Source: Dugong dugon (taxonomy: Eukaryota; Chordata; Mammalia; Sirenia; Dugongidae). From it: a DNA stretch of 64,000 bases. The translations under genes and the position numbers were made by a program. The notes beneath the pieces are model-generated. The model was not told the origin of the DNA and did no database searches. It saw nothing but the letters and a program-made list of their open reading frames with translations. Positions 35,173 to 46,660 of the stretch are shown piece by piece (position 1 is the first letter of the stretch; each line of letters begins with the position of its first letter). Location of the stretch: the NCBI GenBank assembly GCA_030035585.1, contig CM057464.1, positions 74,198,919 to 74,262,918 of the forward strand. Reading direction: 5' to 3'.

Positions 35173-35404
35173 ACTAATGAAATAAAATATAATAAAATAT
35201 CGGAATTGGAATTCTCTCCAAATGAATCCAAACTCCGGAGCTGACTGTTCAAGATTCTTCAAAATCTAGTTCTATCTATATTTTGGCAAAGTCCTATTAT
35301 TCCTTCCTGTTAATTCGGTCTTCTACCTCTATGATTTTTATCTTTTTGTGCACATCAGACACACCTATATACATATAGCTTCTTCAAAACCCACGTAATA
35401 GAGC

Positions 35405-35499
35405 CCCATTCCAGATCTACTGATTCAAATTGTCTATGTTGGGTCTGTAATATATGCATTATATATAAAACCCAACACATATTGGAAACCACTGCTTTA
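35405..35499 (-). repeat. hAT-Charlie-type MER fragment, antisense
   Basis: CCAGATCTACTGATTCAAAT and GGAAACCACTGCTTTAG are the reversed end of the same type of element as at 31713. Confidence 0.45.
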
Positions 35500-35700
35500 G
35501 CCACACCAAATTACCTGTTTTCTTCCAACATGCATTTTCTTACCTGCACGCATTTGCTTATGCTCTTGATTCTTCCCCAAATGCTGTTTTTCCCCCTTCT
35601 ATATCTAATCAAAACTTCAAGCCTCCTTCAAAGTTTTATACCCTCCTGGAAAAATTGTCCTCTACCCTCCCCTAAATCACCTCTTTTATAGCTAATGAGG
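35500..35700 (+). repeat. L2-like fragment, sense
   Basis: CACGCATTTGCTTATGCTC, CAAATGCTGTTTTTCCCC, AAGCCTCCTTCAAAG and CTAAATCACCTC follow the L2 3' UTR. Diverged. Confidence 0.5.
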
Positions 35701-36364
35701 TTACGTTACTCCAGAACATGTTGTGACAAATTAAATCTGCTGGCATGACCTCAATTGCCAGAAGATCCCAATATAAGCTATTCCTAGAGAACTACTAAGG
35801 TCATAAAGCACTTATGGGGACTTAGATGGGCCAGACAAGGATCATATTGTCTTTATTGAAACTATCTGAGTCCTCACATCCACTCAAATGGCTTTTCTTC
35901 TTCCATGAACGTAGAAATCTTAAGCTTTCTAATCATACCTGACTGTCCAGCCTCTATAGAAACAGTAAACAACTTTCCCTACCTGAACCATGAGACGAAG
36001 GAACCCAAGTCTTGCCCTTCTGGGTTTGGTATCTTCCACCTACTCAATTCCTAGAATTATTTTTCCAATAGGCTTCAACCTTTAAGACATAACCCGTGTA
36101 GAGATTATATCAAAATTGCCAGAAACACAAAAGAGCTCTTACTTCCCACTCCACCAAAAAAGAGACTAGAATTCAGAACACAAAGTCTATACACATTGTT
36201 AGGCTCATTCAAGGAGGCAAATGAACTTCTCACCCTTTTCTGTGTCCATGCCAATGAAAACAAACCACAAAATAACCTCTCAATGTATTATGCGACCAAA
36301 CATTTTTTCACCAGTTACATAAATGTCTGTCTCTCTTTCTAGAATGTCAACTATATTGTTATGA
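35701..36364. other. Unique sequence
   Basis: No gene or repeat assigned. Confidence 0.4.
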
Positions 36365-36600
36365 GACTTGTAACTCAATCACTCAAAAATACTTTCTTAA
36401 TAACTACTCTGTGATGCGCACTGTGGTAAATGCTGGTGATAAGACAGGAAATAGAATCTATAAATACCTACCCTCGGGATACTTACAGTCTGATGGAAGA
36501 TTCAGGCAAGTAAACAGACAACTACAGTGTAGCATCCTGAGCATTTTACTGAGAGTTACAGGTGGCTAATAAGAGAATCTAACTAAGGTTTTCACCCTTA
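36365..36600 (-). repeat. Possible L2-like fragment, antisense
   Basis: AATAACTACTCTGTGATGCG, CACTGTGGTAAATGCTGGTG and ACTTACAGTCTGATGG resemble the reversed L2-type 3' end. Weak. Confidence 0.35.
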
Positions 36601-37669
36601 GAACATAGTGTCTATAGATAATCAGTGTTGAATTTAGAATTAAGCAATTTTAGAAGATTTAAAAGTTTACGGTATAAATGTTCATAATCACTCATTTCTC
36701 AGGAAGAGTAAGCCTCCACTGAAAGAATGATATTTTGAAAATTATGAAGCTGTTATAAAGATAATTATCCTTCTCCATTATAAGATTAAATTCTTATTCT
36801 TTGAGAATTAATATTTGTCTTTAGAGAGAAGTGTGTTAGAGGGTCCACAGTTATTTTCTGGACTCTGGGGGGAATAAACAGTATCTAAAAATCACACTGG
36901 TGGACAGATGCGAACGGTATCAGAATTGTGTCCACGTCTCCTGGTGAGACATAGAGAGACCAGGCCTGCATGCCCGGCATCATTCAGTAGGACTTGGGTT
37001 TATTTTGGCCAATCACCTGGAGCCTTAAATTCATTACTGTCTAGATGGATTAACTAAGATTTGGTGGTGGGAAGATAATGGATCCTGAAGTAAATTATCC
37101 TGTGGGGTGTCCTAAAAGGTAGTGGATATTTGCACAATAGAGTTTAGAAGAAAAGCAACACTGGGCAATGAGGTTCGGTTGGTAATGCAGAAAGCTGACT
37201 GTAACAAATGAGTATCCTAGAAAGTGAGCTGATTTGGGAAGTTGAATTTAACAATAAAGCTATTCACTTCCTCTCCAACATTGCAGTTCCCTATAATTAT
37301 CACCAAAGTTTGAGAAAAGCCTGATAAAATAATATAATATTGAATGGTAGTGATGTGAAGGAAAGGATGAGGTAGTACATTAAGGCACTGTACCCCACAA
37401 CATATTCTCCCGTGATTCTCCTAGAAAGAGGGAAGTATTTTTTCGGGACATGAGTCTGGAAACTCCACGCAATGACAGGTGATAAAGTGAAAGGTTTTCC
37501 ATGATGGAGCTGAAAGTTGCAAGGATGGGCCTATGAAACTGAGGGGTAGCTTCAAATTACACAATTCAGGAGAGAAATTAAATAATCTCCTGAAACCCTC
37601 CAATATACCCTAGAAGAAAGAAGAGGGAGGGGGACAATTGGTTATCTGAACTGCCTTACCCTACCTTAT
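36601..37669. other. Unique sequence, no gene seen
   Basis: Nothing assignable. A slightly GC-richer patch lies at 36900-37020. Confidence 0.4.
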
Positions 37670-38274
37670 TGTGATGGTTAAGATTGTGTGTCAACTTGGC
37701 TGGGCCATGATTCTCAGTGTTTATGTGTGATCACTCCCATGATTGAATATGTTGTGAGCAGCCAATCAGATGAAAGGGGGTTTCCTTGGGAATGTAGCCT
37801 GCATCTGAATACAAGCAGACGTTTTGGCTTTTTGCTCACTGTGGATCCTGCGGCTGCCTCCTGTCGTCTAACTTTTGTTTCTTGGGACTTGAGCCGTCAG
37901 CTTATCTGCTGAGCTTGGGATTCATTGATCTTTACAGTCTGTGAGAGGAGCCCTGCTCTCTGACCTGCTAATGTTGGGTTTGCCAGCCCCTGCAGCTACA
38001 TGAATCAGGAGAAACCTTGCGGTCTTGCCTGCCAATCTTGAAATTCATCAACCTTCACAGCCTGCGAGTGGGAACCCAGTTCTCTGACCTGCCAATCTTA
38101 GGCTCACCAGCTTCTGTGGCTTTGTGAATTGGGAGAAGCCTCTACCCTGATCCATGGACTTGGGACATTCTAGCCTCTACAATTGCATGAGCTGTTTCCT
38201 TGATATAAATCTCTCTCTACATAAATTTATATGCTTTATAGGTTTTCCTTCTCTAGAGAACCCAGCCTAAGACA
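37670..38274 (+). repeat. MLT2-like (ERVL) solo LTR
   Basis: Starts TGTGATGGTTAAGATTGTG and GTGTCAACTTGGCTGGGCC. Ends CTCTAGAGAACCCAGCCTAA, then GACA. GATATAAATCTCTCTC near the 3' end is the usual polyadenylation-signal region. These are MLT2 LTR hallmarks, although the middle differs from the forms I remember. The flanks CTTAT (37665-37669) and CTTAC (38275-38279) are a near 5-bp duplication. Confidence 0.75.
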
Positions 38275-38713
38275 CTTACCTTAAGCAAAATTTGTATTTC
38301 CATCTCTTTGCTTATAATTAGAAACACCATAATACCTTGCCAGCTTCAGTGGATTGACATGGAGAGGAAATAAATCAGTAAAAGAAGTCTGAAAGTTTTA
38401 TTTTAAAAAATGCACATACAATTTAGACACTGTCCACATGCTGGATTATTCTCATGATATACAAGTTTAAAATTTTTAAATTCAAGTTGCTATAATTCCA
38501 AGTAGAGTTAATGAGAACATGTTGACCTGCTAAGAATTTCATACATGTTGATGTGATTATTAATAAATAATGAAAAAAGAAACTTAGGAAGTCTGTCAAA
38601 AATGGACTGGAGAAAGAATTGGCATTTGTGAATTTATCTTCTCACATAAAAAAATGTATTCCAATGCCTAATGTCCATATTTTCTTCTTAAAATTTTATT
38701 TAAGAATATTGTG
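38275..38713. other. AT-rich unique sequence
   Basis: No gene or repeat assigned. Confidence 0.4.
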
Positions 38714-38720
38714 TGCTAAA

Positions 38721-39128
38721 ACCAAACCAAATCACTTCTTAGTCTTGGCGACTTCATGTGTAACAGAGTAGAACTGCTCCATAGGGTTTTCTTGGCTGTA
38801 ATCTTAATGCAAGCAGATCACCAGGCCTTTTTTCTGTGGCACTAATGGGTGGGTTCAGACCGCCTGCCTTTAAGTTAGTTGTTGTTGTGTGCTGTTGAGT
38901 CAATTTCAACTCATAGTGACCCTAGAGGACAGAGTAGAACTGTCCTATAGGGTTACCTAGGCTGTAGTCTTTACTGGAGCAGATTGCTAGGTGTTTTCTC
39001 CTGTGGAGTGACTGGCAGGTTTCAACTGTCAACCTTTCCTTTAACAGCCAAGTGCTTAACCCTTGTGCCACCAGGGCTCCACTTTAGGTTAATGGTCAAG
39101 CTCAAACTGGTTGTGCCACCTAGGGACG
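38721..39128 (-). repeat. AfroSINE, split by a second AfroSINE
   Basis: The outer minus-strand copy is in two pieces (38721-38879 and 39082-39128). The tail reads AACCAAACCAAATCACTTC and the head GGTTGTGCCACCTAGGGAC. TGCTAAA at 38714-38720 and 39134-39140 may be its duplication. The second piece resumes exactly where the first stops, which shows the insertion. Confidence 0.85.
38880..39081 (-). repeat. AfroSINE nested in AfroSINE, same orientation
   Basis: TGTTGTTGTGTGCTGTTGAG tail through GTGCCACCAGGGCTCC head. Flanked by CTTTAAGTTAGT (38868-38879) and CTTTAGGTTAAT (39082-39093), a 12-bp duplication with two mismatches. Confidence 0.87.
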
Positions 39129-39206
39129 TTACATGCTAAACTCACCCCTTATTCTTGCATCTCTGCCTGTCTTTCATATTTTTTTTAATGACTCTACTTC
39201 TGTTTG

Positions 39207-39368
39207 CCGGAGCCCTGGTGGTACAGTAGTTAAGAGATTGGCTGCTAACCAAAAGGTTGGCAGTTCAAATCCACCAGCCGCTCCTTGGAAACCCTATGGG
39301 GCCATTCTACTCTGTCCTATAGCGTCGCTATGAGTCAAAATTGACTCAACAGCAATGGGTTTTTTATG
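39207..39368 (+). repeat. AfroSINE with short duplication
   Basis: GGAGCCCTGGTGGTACAG head, GGTTGGCAGTTCAAATCC, and GAGTCAAAATTGACTCAAC near the 3' end. Flanked by TCTGTTT at 39199-39205 and 39369-39375. Confidence 0.94.
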
Positions 39369-39375
39369 TCTGTTT

Positions 39376-40079
39376 AAATCCTACATTTTAGCCATGGTTG
39401 ATAAATCATATTGCATTTCTGAAAGAGGATTTTCATTAAGGGTATTCAATAATATGTATAACAGAGTCAGTTCTGATTAAGTGTGGTAATAAATATGCAC
39501 ATACAACTACAGAAATAAAGTTTCTACTTTAGAATTCAAATACTTCTTCAGAAATATTTCTAGCTGACTGATTGAATCTACTGGTGACATTTCTTTACGT
39601 CCATTCACTGCAAGATAGACCCTACATCATTTTATTTATCAGTTTGTATTAACTGCTAAGATGGCGCTTAGAATAAGTTTGGTGCTCAACTGCATCTTCA
39701 AGTAAAATTTTATGTTATGTGTGAAAAATGTATTATACTATTGTAATGTGCTAAAAAAAGATGCCTCCAGCAAGCTAAATAGAAAAGAGTAGCAAAAAAG
39801 TTGTTTTCAAGATTTTTAAGTAAGGTATCATAGTATCTTCTGGTTTATGTAGTTTTTAATGCATAACTAAGCCTCTTTGGGGGAAAAGGCAGTCTTTCTG
39901 CAAGGCTGGTGTGTGTAAGGGAACGGCAGAATGAGATTCAAGGTGCTAGAGGCAGTGGAAGTGGTGGTGTTAGTACGTTGATTATGATTGTATAGCTGGC
40001 AGTGGTGCTGATGCCGTGGTTTGTGTTTGTATATAAGGGCAATCACAGGCCATGTTGGGTTTTATTCTCAATGAGAAAA
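39376..40079. other. Unique sequence
   Basis: No gene or assigned repeat. Confidence 0.4.
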
Positions 40080-40511
40080 CACTCCAATAGAGAATTCTGA
40101 GCAAAAGATTGATACAATCGGATTCAAATTTAAAAGAATTATTCCAGCTGCTGTATAGAGAATAAACTGTAGAAGGAATAACTACAGTGCACACAGGGAC
40201 ACCATTAGGAGACTATTTTAAAATTCAGAAGAAACAAGATGGTGACTTGGACCAGGATGGTAGCAAGAGAGATTTATAAGGAAAATATAGATTCTAGGCA
40301 TATTTTGAAGGTTTCTTCATAGTATTTGCTAGTAGAATGGGTTTGGAATGGGATAGAAAGAGAAGTCAAGGATGACTACAAGGATAATTTTTGCTTGAAC
40401 TACTAGAAGAAGGGAGTTGTTATCTACTGAAATCGGGAGAGGATGAGGTTTGGGGTGGAAAGATATGCTTTTGAACTTGGTAAGTTTGAGATGCCTATTA
40501 GATGTACAAGT

Positions 40512-40568
<57 letters not shown>

Positions 40569-40700
40569 TATGTAGTCCAGAATAGAAGTCCAACCAGAGG
40601 TAAAGTTTGCATATTATCAGTATAAAGTTGGTATTTATAATTTATAAATATATAGAGCATGAGTATAGAAAGACAAAAGCAAAAGTCTCCTTATCCTGGA
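40080..40700 (-). repeat. L2-like fragment, antisense, split by a (TA)n tract
   Basis: TTCCAGCTGCTGTATAGAG, GACTTGGACCAGGATGGTAG, TCAAGGATGACTACAAGG, AGATGCCTATTAGATG and TATTATCAGTATAAAGTTGG follow the reversed L2 3' region. It is colinear with parts of the copies at 1120 and 4270. Confidence 0.6.
40513..40570. repeat. (TA)n microsatellite with (CA)n end
   Basis: About 22 TA units and then CACACACACA. The spurious open frames on both strands rich in Tyr and Ile come from this tract. Confidence 0.97.
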
Positions 40701-40812
40701 CCCATATAGAACAGTAGTGCACAAAACTAATTAGAAATCATTTGGAAATTTACATAGGAATTTGATGCAATAATATTTATATTATATAAATATATACATA
40801 TATACTTATATA

Positions 40813-41012
40813 TGGAGTCCCTGGGTGGCACAAATGGTTAAGTACTGGATCACTAAGAAAAAGGTTGACTGTTCAAACCCACCCAGAGGAGCCTCCTCAG
40901 AAGTAAGGCCTGGCGATCTGCTTCCAAAAGTTCACAATCTTGAAAACCCTATGGAGGACAATTCTACTCTGCATATATGGGGTCACAGCAACTAACAACA
41001 ATAACTTACATG
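40813..41012 (+). repeat. AfroSINE (GGGTGGC subtype)
   Basis: GGAGTCCCTGGGTGGCAC head, CCCACCCAGAGGAGCC, GTAAGGCCTGGCGATCTGC, and the end CAACTAACAACAATAAC, again the RTE-type tail. Confidence 0.92.
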
Positions 41013-41035
41013 TAATTATGTTTATATACAGTTAA

Positions 41036-41703
41036 ATAAAACAAAAATCCTTGCAACTGGACCAATAAGCAGCATCATGACAAACAGAGAAAATATTGAA
41101 GTTGTTAAGAAATTCATTTTACTTAGACCTACAATCAATACCCATGGAAGCAGCAGTCAAGAAATCAAACAATGTATTGTATTGGGCAAATCTGCTTCAA
41201 AAGACCTCTTTAAAGTGTTGAAAAGCTAAGATGTCACTCTGAGGACTAAGGTGAACCTCAGCCAAGTCATGATATTTTCAATCTCTTCATATCCATGCAA
41301 AAGCTGGATAATGAATAAGGAAGACTGAGGAAGAACTGATACCTTTGAATTATGGTATTGGCGAAGAATATTGACTATTCCTTGGACTGCCAGAAGAAGG
41401 GACAAATCTGTCTTGGAAGAAGTACAGCCAGAATGCTTTTTAGAAGCAAAGATGGCGAAACTTCATCTCACGTACTGTGGACATGTTATCAGGAGGGCTC
41501 AGCCTCTGGAGAAGGACATCATGCTTGGGAAGGCAAAGGGTCAGAGGAAGAGGAAGACCCTCGATGAGATGGATTGACACAGTAGCTGTAACAATGGACT
41601 CAAACATAGTAATGATTGTGAGGATGGCACAGGACTGAGCGGTGTTTCTTTCTGTTGTACATAGGATCACTATGAGTCGGAACTGACTCAACAGCACCTA
41701 ACA
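41036..41703 (+). pseudogene. RTE LINE 3' end, broken coding region and tail
   Basis: The C-terminal part of an RTE (BovB-clade) reverse transcriptase polyprotein and its short 3' end. Recognisable pieces include KTGPISS-like start text, EVVKKFILL-like text, SWIMNKED, and LEEVQPECFLEAKMAKLHLTYCGH, matching the copy at 55972. Several stops are present. The element ends TGAGTCGGAACTGACTCAAC, then AGCACCTAACAACAATA. It is 5'-truncated near AAACAAAAATCCTTG. No target duplication could be fixed. Confidence 0.9.
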
Positions 41704-42010
41704 ACAATATATAATTTTATAATACAAAATTAAAGTTTGTTTTTCGTATTTCATTTTTGAACTAATTAATTTGGCAAAAATATTGATCTATAATAGATTG
41801 GAGATTTAAAAAAACAAAAACAAAACAACTTGTCCTTCACCAGAGGGCAAAATTTGAGGAAAAAATGATAAAGGATGAGAAGTTAAGGAAGAATGAGCAG
41901 AGAGGACACTGCAAAGGGGTAGCTAATAGGACCAGTGGAGAAAAGTGCTTGAGGTCCAGAATGAACCAGTGAAGAGTGATAAAATTAAAGTTCAGTACAG
42001 AGAAAGAAAA
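41704..42010. other. Unassigned, perhaps L2-like
   Basis: 41870-42005 is purine-rich and may be more eroded antisense L2; not firm. No gene. Confidence 0.3.
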
Positions 42011-42142
42011 CCCAAAAAACAAACAAAAAACCAAACCCGTTGCTGTTGAGTTAGAGTAGAACTGCCACGTAGGATTTCCAAGGAGAAGCTGGTGGATTTG
42101 AACTGCTGACGTTTTGGTTAGCAGCTGAGCTCTTAACCAAAA
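42011..42142 (-). repeat. AfroSINE with internal deletion
   Basis: AAACCCGTTGCTGTTGAG runs directly into TTAGAGTAGAACTGCC, so the CGACTCATAGCGACC block is missing. It then continues to GTTAGCAGCTGAGCTC. The head is truncated. Confidence 0.88.
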
Positions 42143-43415
42143 AGTTGCTGAAATTAAGTAACTATCAAGAAAGAAGGACTGCTATACAGTGAACAAATGT
42201 AATGTTGGTCTTGTATAGGAAAAAGGAAAAGATATCCATAGGAACAGAGGTTTGGCAAAGTGTTCCTTACAGATGTACACAGGTTGACAGGTGTGGTAGT
42301 TGGGAAATGTGTAAGTTCTCTGCTGATTGTGTCTATTTTCTCAGTGAAATAGGAAACAAGATCATCAGTGTGGAGGGAAGATGAGTGTTAAAAGTTTGAG
42401 GAAATGGAATATGACTGCAGCAAAAGGCTCAGTTGAGTTTGGTGGTTATTAATTTATTGTGAAATCAGTTAATGGCCCTGTTTTTCCCCCATTGCATTGA
42501 GTCATATGGAAGACAGCCTAGAGATGGATCCAGTCAGAGCTGGGTTTTTGTTTAACAAGTAAAGGGCAGAATAAGTGGGTCAAGGGAGTTCAGGGTGTAT
42601 TCTAGGGATTTACTGCTTTGGGAAATCTTTGCAGGATAAGGAAGAAAGTCAAGACTTGAAGATGGATATGAAAGAGTGAAATGTAATGGGTTGACCGACA
42701 GAACATTCTGTAGAGAAGAAGAGTTACTAGAGTTGAAGTATTAGATGAAGTAAGCTGGAAAGTTGAGAACGGGGGCATGCTTGAAATTAAAATTAAGCAG
42801 GATATAATAATACCTAAATATGATGATAGGTATTGGTGGCTGTGGTAAGCAGAGAAGAATATATGATAATTTGATTACATAAAAACCCTAAGTTACTGTC
42901 CATCAAAAACATTATAAAATTATAATGCAAAGGATGGACAAAAAGTTTGCATCATATATGATAAAGGGTTAATAAATTTATTAAATAGATACCTCTTTCA
43001 AATCAATAAGGAAAATAAAAGTAAAAATTTGAAAATACAGGATTAGGCATTTCTTAAATTACTAATAAGTGCATGAAGAAATACTCTAGCAAATTAAAGC
43101 ATCTGTCTAACTGGCAAAGATATTTATAAACTGTAATACCTGAAGTTAGCAGATTTATATTAATATAATCATTCTCATACCATGCTGGTGAAAGTTCAAA
43201 TCAGAACAACATTCTCAAAGTCATATTAGTAATTATTTTTAAGAACCTCAAAAATGTACATAGCCTTTGACTCACTGAATCATATTTGGGAATTTATTCT
43301 AAGAACACAATCAGAAATGTGTGTTTCTGATTATTTTTATTTCAGCATTGATTTAGCATTATATTAGTGAAAAACTGAACGCATCTTAAATGTTGAGATC
43401 ACCTTCAGTGATTGC
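42143..43415. other. Unassigned sequence, no gene seen
   Basis: 42170-42700 may contain eroded antisense L2 (GTGAAATGTAATGGGTTG and similar). 42880-43400 resembles an old, eroded LINE but cannot be assigned. No gene. Confidence 0.3.
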
Positions 43416-43428
43416 TTATATAAAGGTA

Positions 43429-43646
43429 ACCCAGTAAAAAAAAAAAGTTTCCATCAAGTGGATTCTGACTTGTGACAACTCCATGTGTTTCAGAGTAGAA
43501 CTACTCCATATGGTTTTCAATGGCTGATTTTTTAGTAGATTGCCAGGCTTTTCTTTGGAGGCATCTTTGGGTAAAAGAGATGCTTCTGGAAGGACTCGAA
43601 CCATCAACTTTTTGGTAATACTTTTGCACCACTCAGAAACTCATAC
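43429..43646 (-). repeat. AfroSINE, first of a tandem pair
   Basis: AAAAGTTTCCATCAAGTGG tail, ATGGTTTTCAATGGCTG, and the head TTTTGCACCACTCAGAAAC. The 13-bp duplication TTATATAAAGGTA at 43416-43428 is matched only at 44147-44159, beyond the next SINE, so the pair shares one target duplication. Confidence 0.87.
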
Positions 43647-44146
43647 ATAAATAAAAACAAAATCAAGCCCATTGTCCTTGTGCCAATTATAACTCATGGT
43701 GACCTCACGTGTTACAGAGTAGAAATGCTCCATATGTTTTTCTTGGCTGTTGTTGTTAGGGGCCCTAGAGTCAGTGCTGACTCATAGTGACCCTGTGTAC
43801 AAGAAAAACACTGCCCAATCCTGCCCCATCCTCACAATCGTTTTTATGCTTGGGCCCATTGTTGCAGCCACTGTGTCAATCCATCTTGTTGAGGGTTTTC
43901 CTCTTTTCTGCTGACCCTCTACTTTACCAAGAACAATGTCCTTCTCTAGGGACTGGTCCCGCCTGACAACATGTCCAAAATATGTAAGATATGGTCTTGC
44001 AATCCTTGCTTCTAAAGAGCATTCTGGCTGTACTGCTTTACAGAAGCAAATTGCCAGGCCTTTCTTCTACAGTGCCACCAGGGGTTTCAAACTGCCTACC
44101 TTTAGGTTAGTAGTAGAGTCAAAACCATCTGTACCACCCAGGAACT
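43647..44146 (-). repeat. AfroSINE split by an RTE 3' end, second of pair
   Basis: Two pieces (43652-43750 and 44041-44146): tail AAATCAAGCCCATTGTCC and GGTTTCAAACTGCC toward the head CTGTACCACCCAGGAAC. The sequence between them is the RTE fragment. Its right side ends at the TTATATAAAGGTA duplication at 44147. Confidence 0.87.
43749..44041 (-). repeat. RTE LINE 3' end nested in AfroSINE
   Basis: TTGTTGTTAGGGGCCCTAG, CATCTTGTTGAGGGTTTTCC and GACCCTCTACTTTACCAAG are the reversed RTE 3' end. The shared GGCTGT at both junctions is either target duplication or microhomology. Confidence 0.88.
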
Positions 44147-44186
44147 TTATATAAAGGTAGATACAATGAAATATCATGTAGTCATG

Positions 44187-44755
44187 TGTCATGGAGTGAA
44201 TTGTGCCCCCCAAAAATATGTGTCACCTTGGTCAGGCCGTGATTCCCAGTATTGTGTGGTTGTCCTCCATTTTGTGATTGATATAATTTTCTGATGTTTT
44301 GTAAATCCTAATCTCTGCCTGAGGTTAATGAGGCAGGATTAGATTATGTTAAAGAGGATTAGGGTGGGATATGATACCCTTGCTCAGGTCACATCCCTGA
44401 TCCAATGTAAAGAGAGTTTCCCTGGGGTGTAGCCTGCACCACTTTTTATCTTACAAGAGATAAAAGGAAAGGGAAGGGAGCACAGAGGGGCAACCTCACA
44501 CCACCAAGAAAGCAGCACCGGGAGCAGTGTACATCCTTTGGACCCTGGGTTCCTGCACAGAGGAGCTCCTAGTCCAGGGGAAGATTGATGAGAAGGACCT
44601 TCCTCCAGAGCCAACAGAGAGAGAAAGCCTTCTCTTGGAGCTGATGCACTGAATTTGGACTTCTAGCCTACTAGACTCCGAGAAAATAAATTTCTCTTTG
44701 TTAAAGCCATCCACTTGTGGTATTTCTGTTATAGCAGCACTAGATGACTAAGACA
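44187..44755 (+). repeat. Solo LTR, MaLR-like
   Basis: Same family as 2692: starts TGTCATGGAGTGAATTGTG, ends AGATGACTAAGACA. AAAATAAATTTCTC near 44682 is the likely polyadenylation signal. Flanks TCATG and TCATT match in four of five bases. Confidence 0.85.
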
Positions 44756-45171
44756 TCATTGAACATTATTTTCAAATAAAATTCAATAACAAGTAAAATC
44801 TTCCTAATGAAATGCTAAGTAACAATAGCCTGCTACAAAACTATATGTACACAATTTGTTCCCTGAATTATTATGTACATTTATGCATGTGTATGTGTTG
44901 GGGGTGTTATATGTGCACACCAACATACATAAAGCCTCGAAGGAAAACTGCTGGTAGTGCTTATTTCTGGATGCTAAATGATTTTAAAATACTTTTCAAT
45001 GGTATTCAAACTCCACACCATATGGGAAAGCTCAACTACAGTTTGAGGAAGTCAACATAGAAGCAGCAAAGATGAGATACAAAGTTACAACAAAGCAATC
45101 TTGACATCATTTGGGTTTTTGGGTACTCCCGTTGCACCATGGCTCCACTAAGCCAGGGCTCCCTAAATAAT
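44756..45171. other. Unassigned sequence
   Basis: No gene. GGCTCCACTAAGCCAGGGCT at 45142-45161 is the reverse of text at 57500-57519; see findings. Confidence 0.4.
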
Positions 45172-45346
45172 ATAAAAAAAAACCAGTCCTGTTGCTGTCG
45201 AGTCAATTCCGACTTACAGCGACACTAGACCATATAGGACAGAGTAGAACTGCCCCATAGAGTTTCTAAGGAGTGGCTGGTGGATTCGAACTGCCAACAT
45301 TTTGGTTAGCAGTCAAATGCTTAACCAATGTGCCATCAGGGTCTCA
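45172..45346 (-). repeat. AfroSINE
   Basis: GTTGCTGTCGAGTCAATTCC, AGGACAGAGTAGAACTGCC, TTGGTTAGCAGTCAAATG and the head GTGCCATCAGGGTCTC. It carries a short extra stretch (GACCATATAG) in the tail. Confidence 0.93.
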
Positions 45347-45501
45347 GCTCCACCATTGCCCTTGCCACAATTCTGTTAAATATACAAACATGTTATACTT
45401 TGTGTTTTGTTTGTTTTCTTTTCCCTTATGTAAGTTAAACTGAGTTTCTACCACTTGAATCAAAGACTGGTAGAAAGAGGTTAACATAGCACTATTATGA
45501 A

Positions 45502-45656
45502 TTGAAGCCCTGGTGCCACAGTGGTTAAGAGCCTGGCTGCTAACCAAAAGGTTGGAAGTTGGAATCCACCAGCCACCCCTTGGAAACCCTATGGAGCAGT
45601 TCTACTCTGTCCTATAAGGTCACTATGAGTCAGAATCAACGCGACGGCAACGGGTT
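45502..45656 (+). repeat. AfroSINE with 9-bp duplication
   Basis: AGCCCTGGTGCCACAGTGG head to GCGACGGCAACGGG. Flanked by TATTATGAA at 45493-45501 and 45657-45665. Confidence 0.93.
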
Positions 45657-45665
45657 TATTATGAA

Positions 45666-46051
45666 GTACAAAAAAAATGAATTATTGATATATAAATCTT
45701 TGTCCTGATATTTCCTAATTTCCTTATAATAGATTCCTAGAAGGGACTGAGTGTGTCAAAATCTTGCTGGCAGCTGTTGCAGATAAAAGAACTACTATGA
45801 CATAGAGATGTCATCTAGGAGATCAGTCAGCCTCGTAGGCAGGTTTTCAGAAAATGGCTGTATGTGGATGTAGTCACCATTTCTAGGTTCTGGTCTTCTG
45901 CTCTGAAAGTCAAGAAACTGGATTTTCATTAGTGAGCGCATGGTTCAGAAATGATACTCCAGAAGGAATGCCAATATAGAGTCAGAACAATTACCTTAAT
46001 GCCAAATGAAAAAATCAAGGCATTTGATCAGGGAGACTCTCACTATGAGGA
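45666..46051. other. Unassigned sequence
   Basis: No gene or repeat assigned. Confidence 0.4.
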
Positions 46052-46242
46052 AGTCAAATGCCCCCCAGAGACCATTTGGCAATGTCTGGAGACATTTTTG
46101 ATTGTCCCAATTACTAGAAGTACAACTGGCATTTAGACTATAGAGGTCAGGGATGTTAACATCCTACAATGCACAAGACACAGCCCCCCATGACAAAGAG
46201 TTATCTGGCCCCACATGTTCATATGCCAAATTTGAGAAACTG
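46052..46242 (+). repeat. MER5A (hAT-Charlie DNA transposon)
   Basis: CCATTTGGCAATGTCTGG, AGACATTTTTGATTGTCC, GTCAGGGATGTTAACATCC, TACAATGCACAAGACACAGC and TTTGAGAAACTGC follow MER5A closely. Mammal-wide and ancient, non-coding. Confidence 0.9.
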
Positions 46243-46660
46243 CAATAGAAGCATACACTTGCTGTGATTCAATAGATTTATCAACAGATCAGACATCTTC
46301 TTTCATGGGAAGCACTGTAGACACATTAATACTGTGTTTCTAGGCTCCATGGTAACCATTAATCGTCTCTTAATAAAGATGAATTCAAACAGGCTATAAC
46401 ACAATTTAGATTTGAACTTTCCTGGTGCCAATCATATTCCATCTCTGACTCCCTAGGATTATAACTAAGTCAATGTAATTGGAGGTATAAGGTATGGCAA
46501 CACTCACACAGAAAAACTGGATCATAGGACATGAATATTTCAGCTTTTCTAAAAATTGTCAAACAGGTTCTATCACTTTACACTTCTTCCAACAGAGTAT
46601 TACTTCATATCCTGACTAACACTTGGCATTTTCAGACTTTAATTATTTGTCAGTTTGGGT
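46243..46660. other. Unassigned, possibly old L1
   Basis: 46500-46640 (CACTTTACACTTCTTCCAAC, TTACTTCATATCCTGACTAAC) looks like a short antisense L1 ORF2 3' fragment. Otherwise unique. Confidence 0.35.

Noticed and set aside
40443..40660. Three overlapping frames with long Tyr-Ile runs
   Set aside because: They translate the (TA)n microsatellite.
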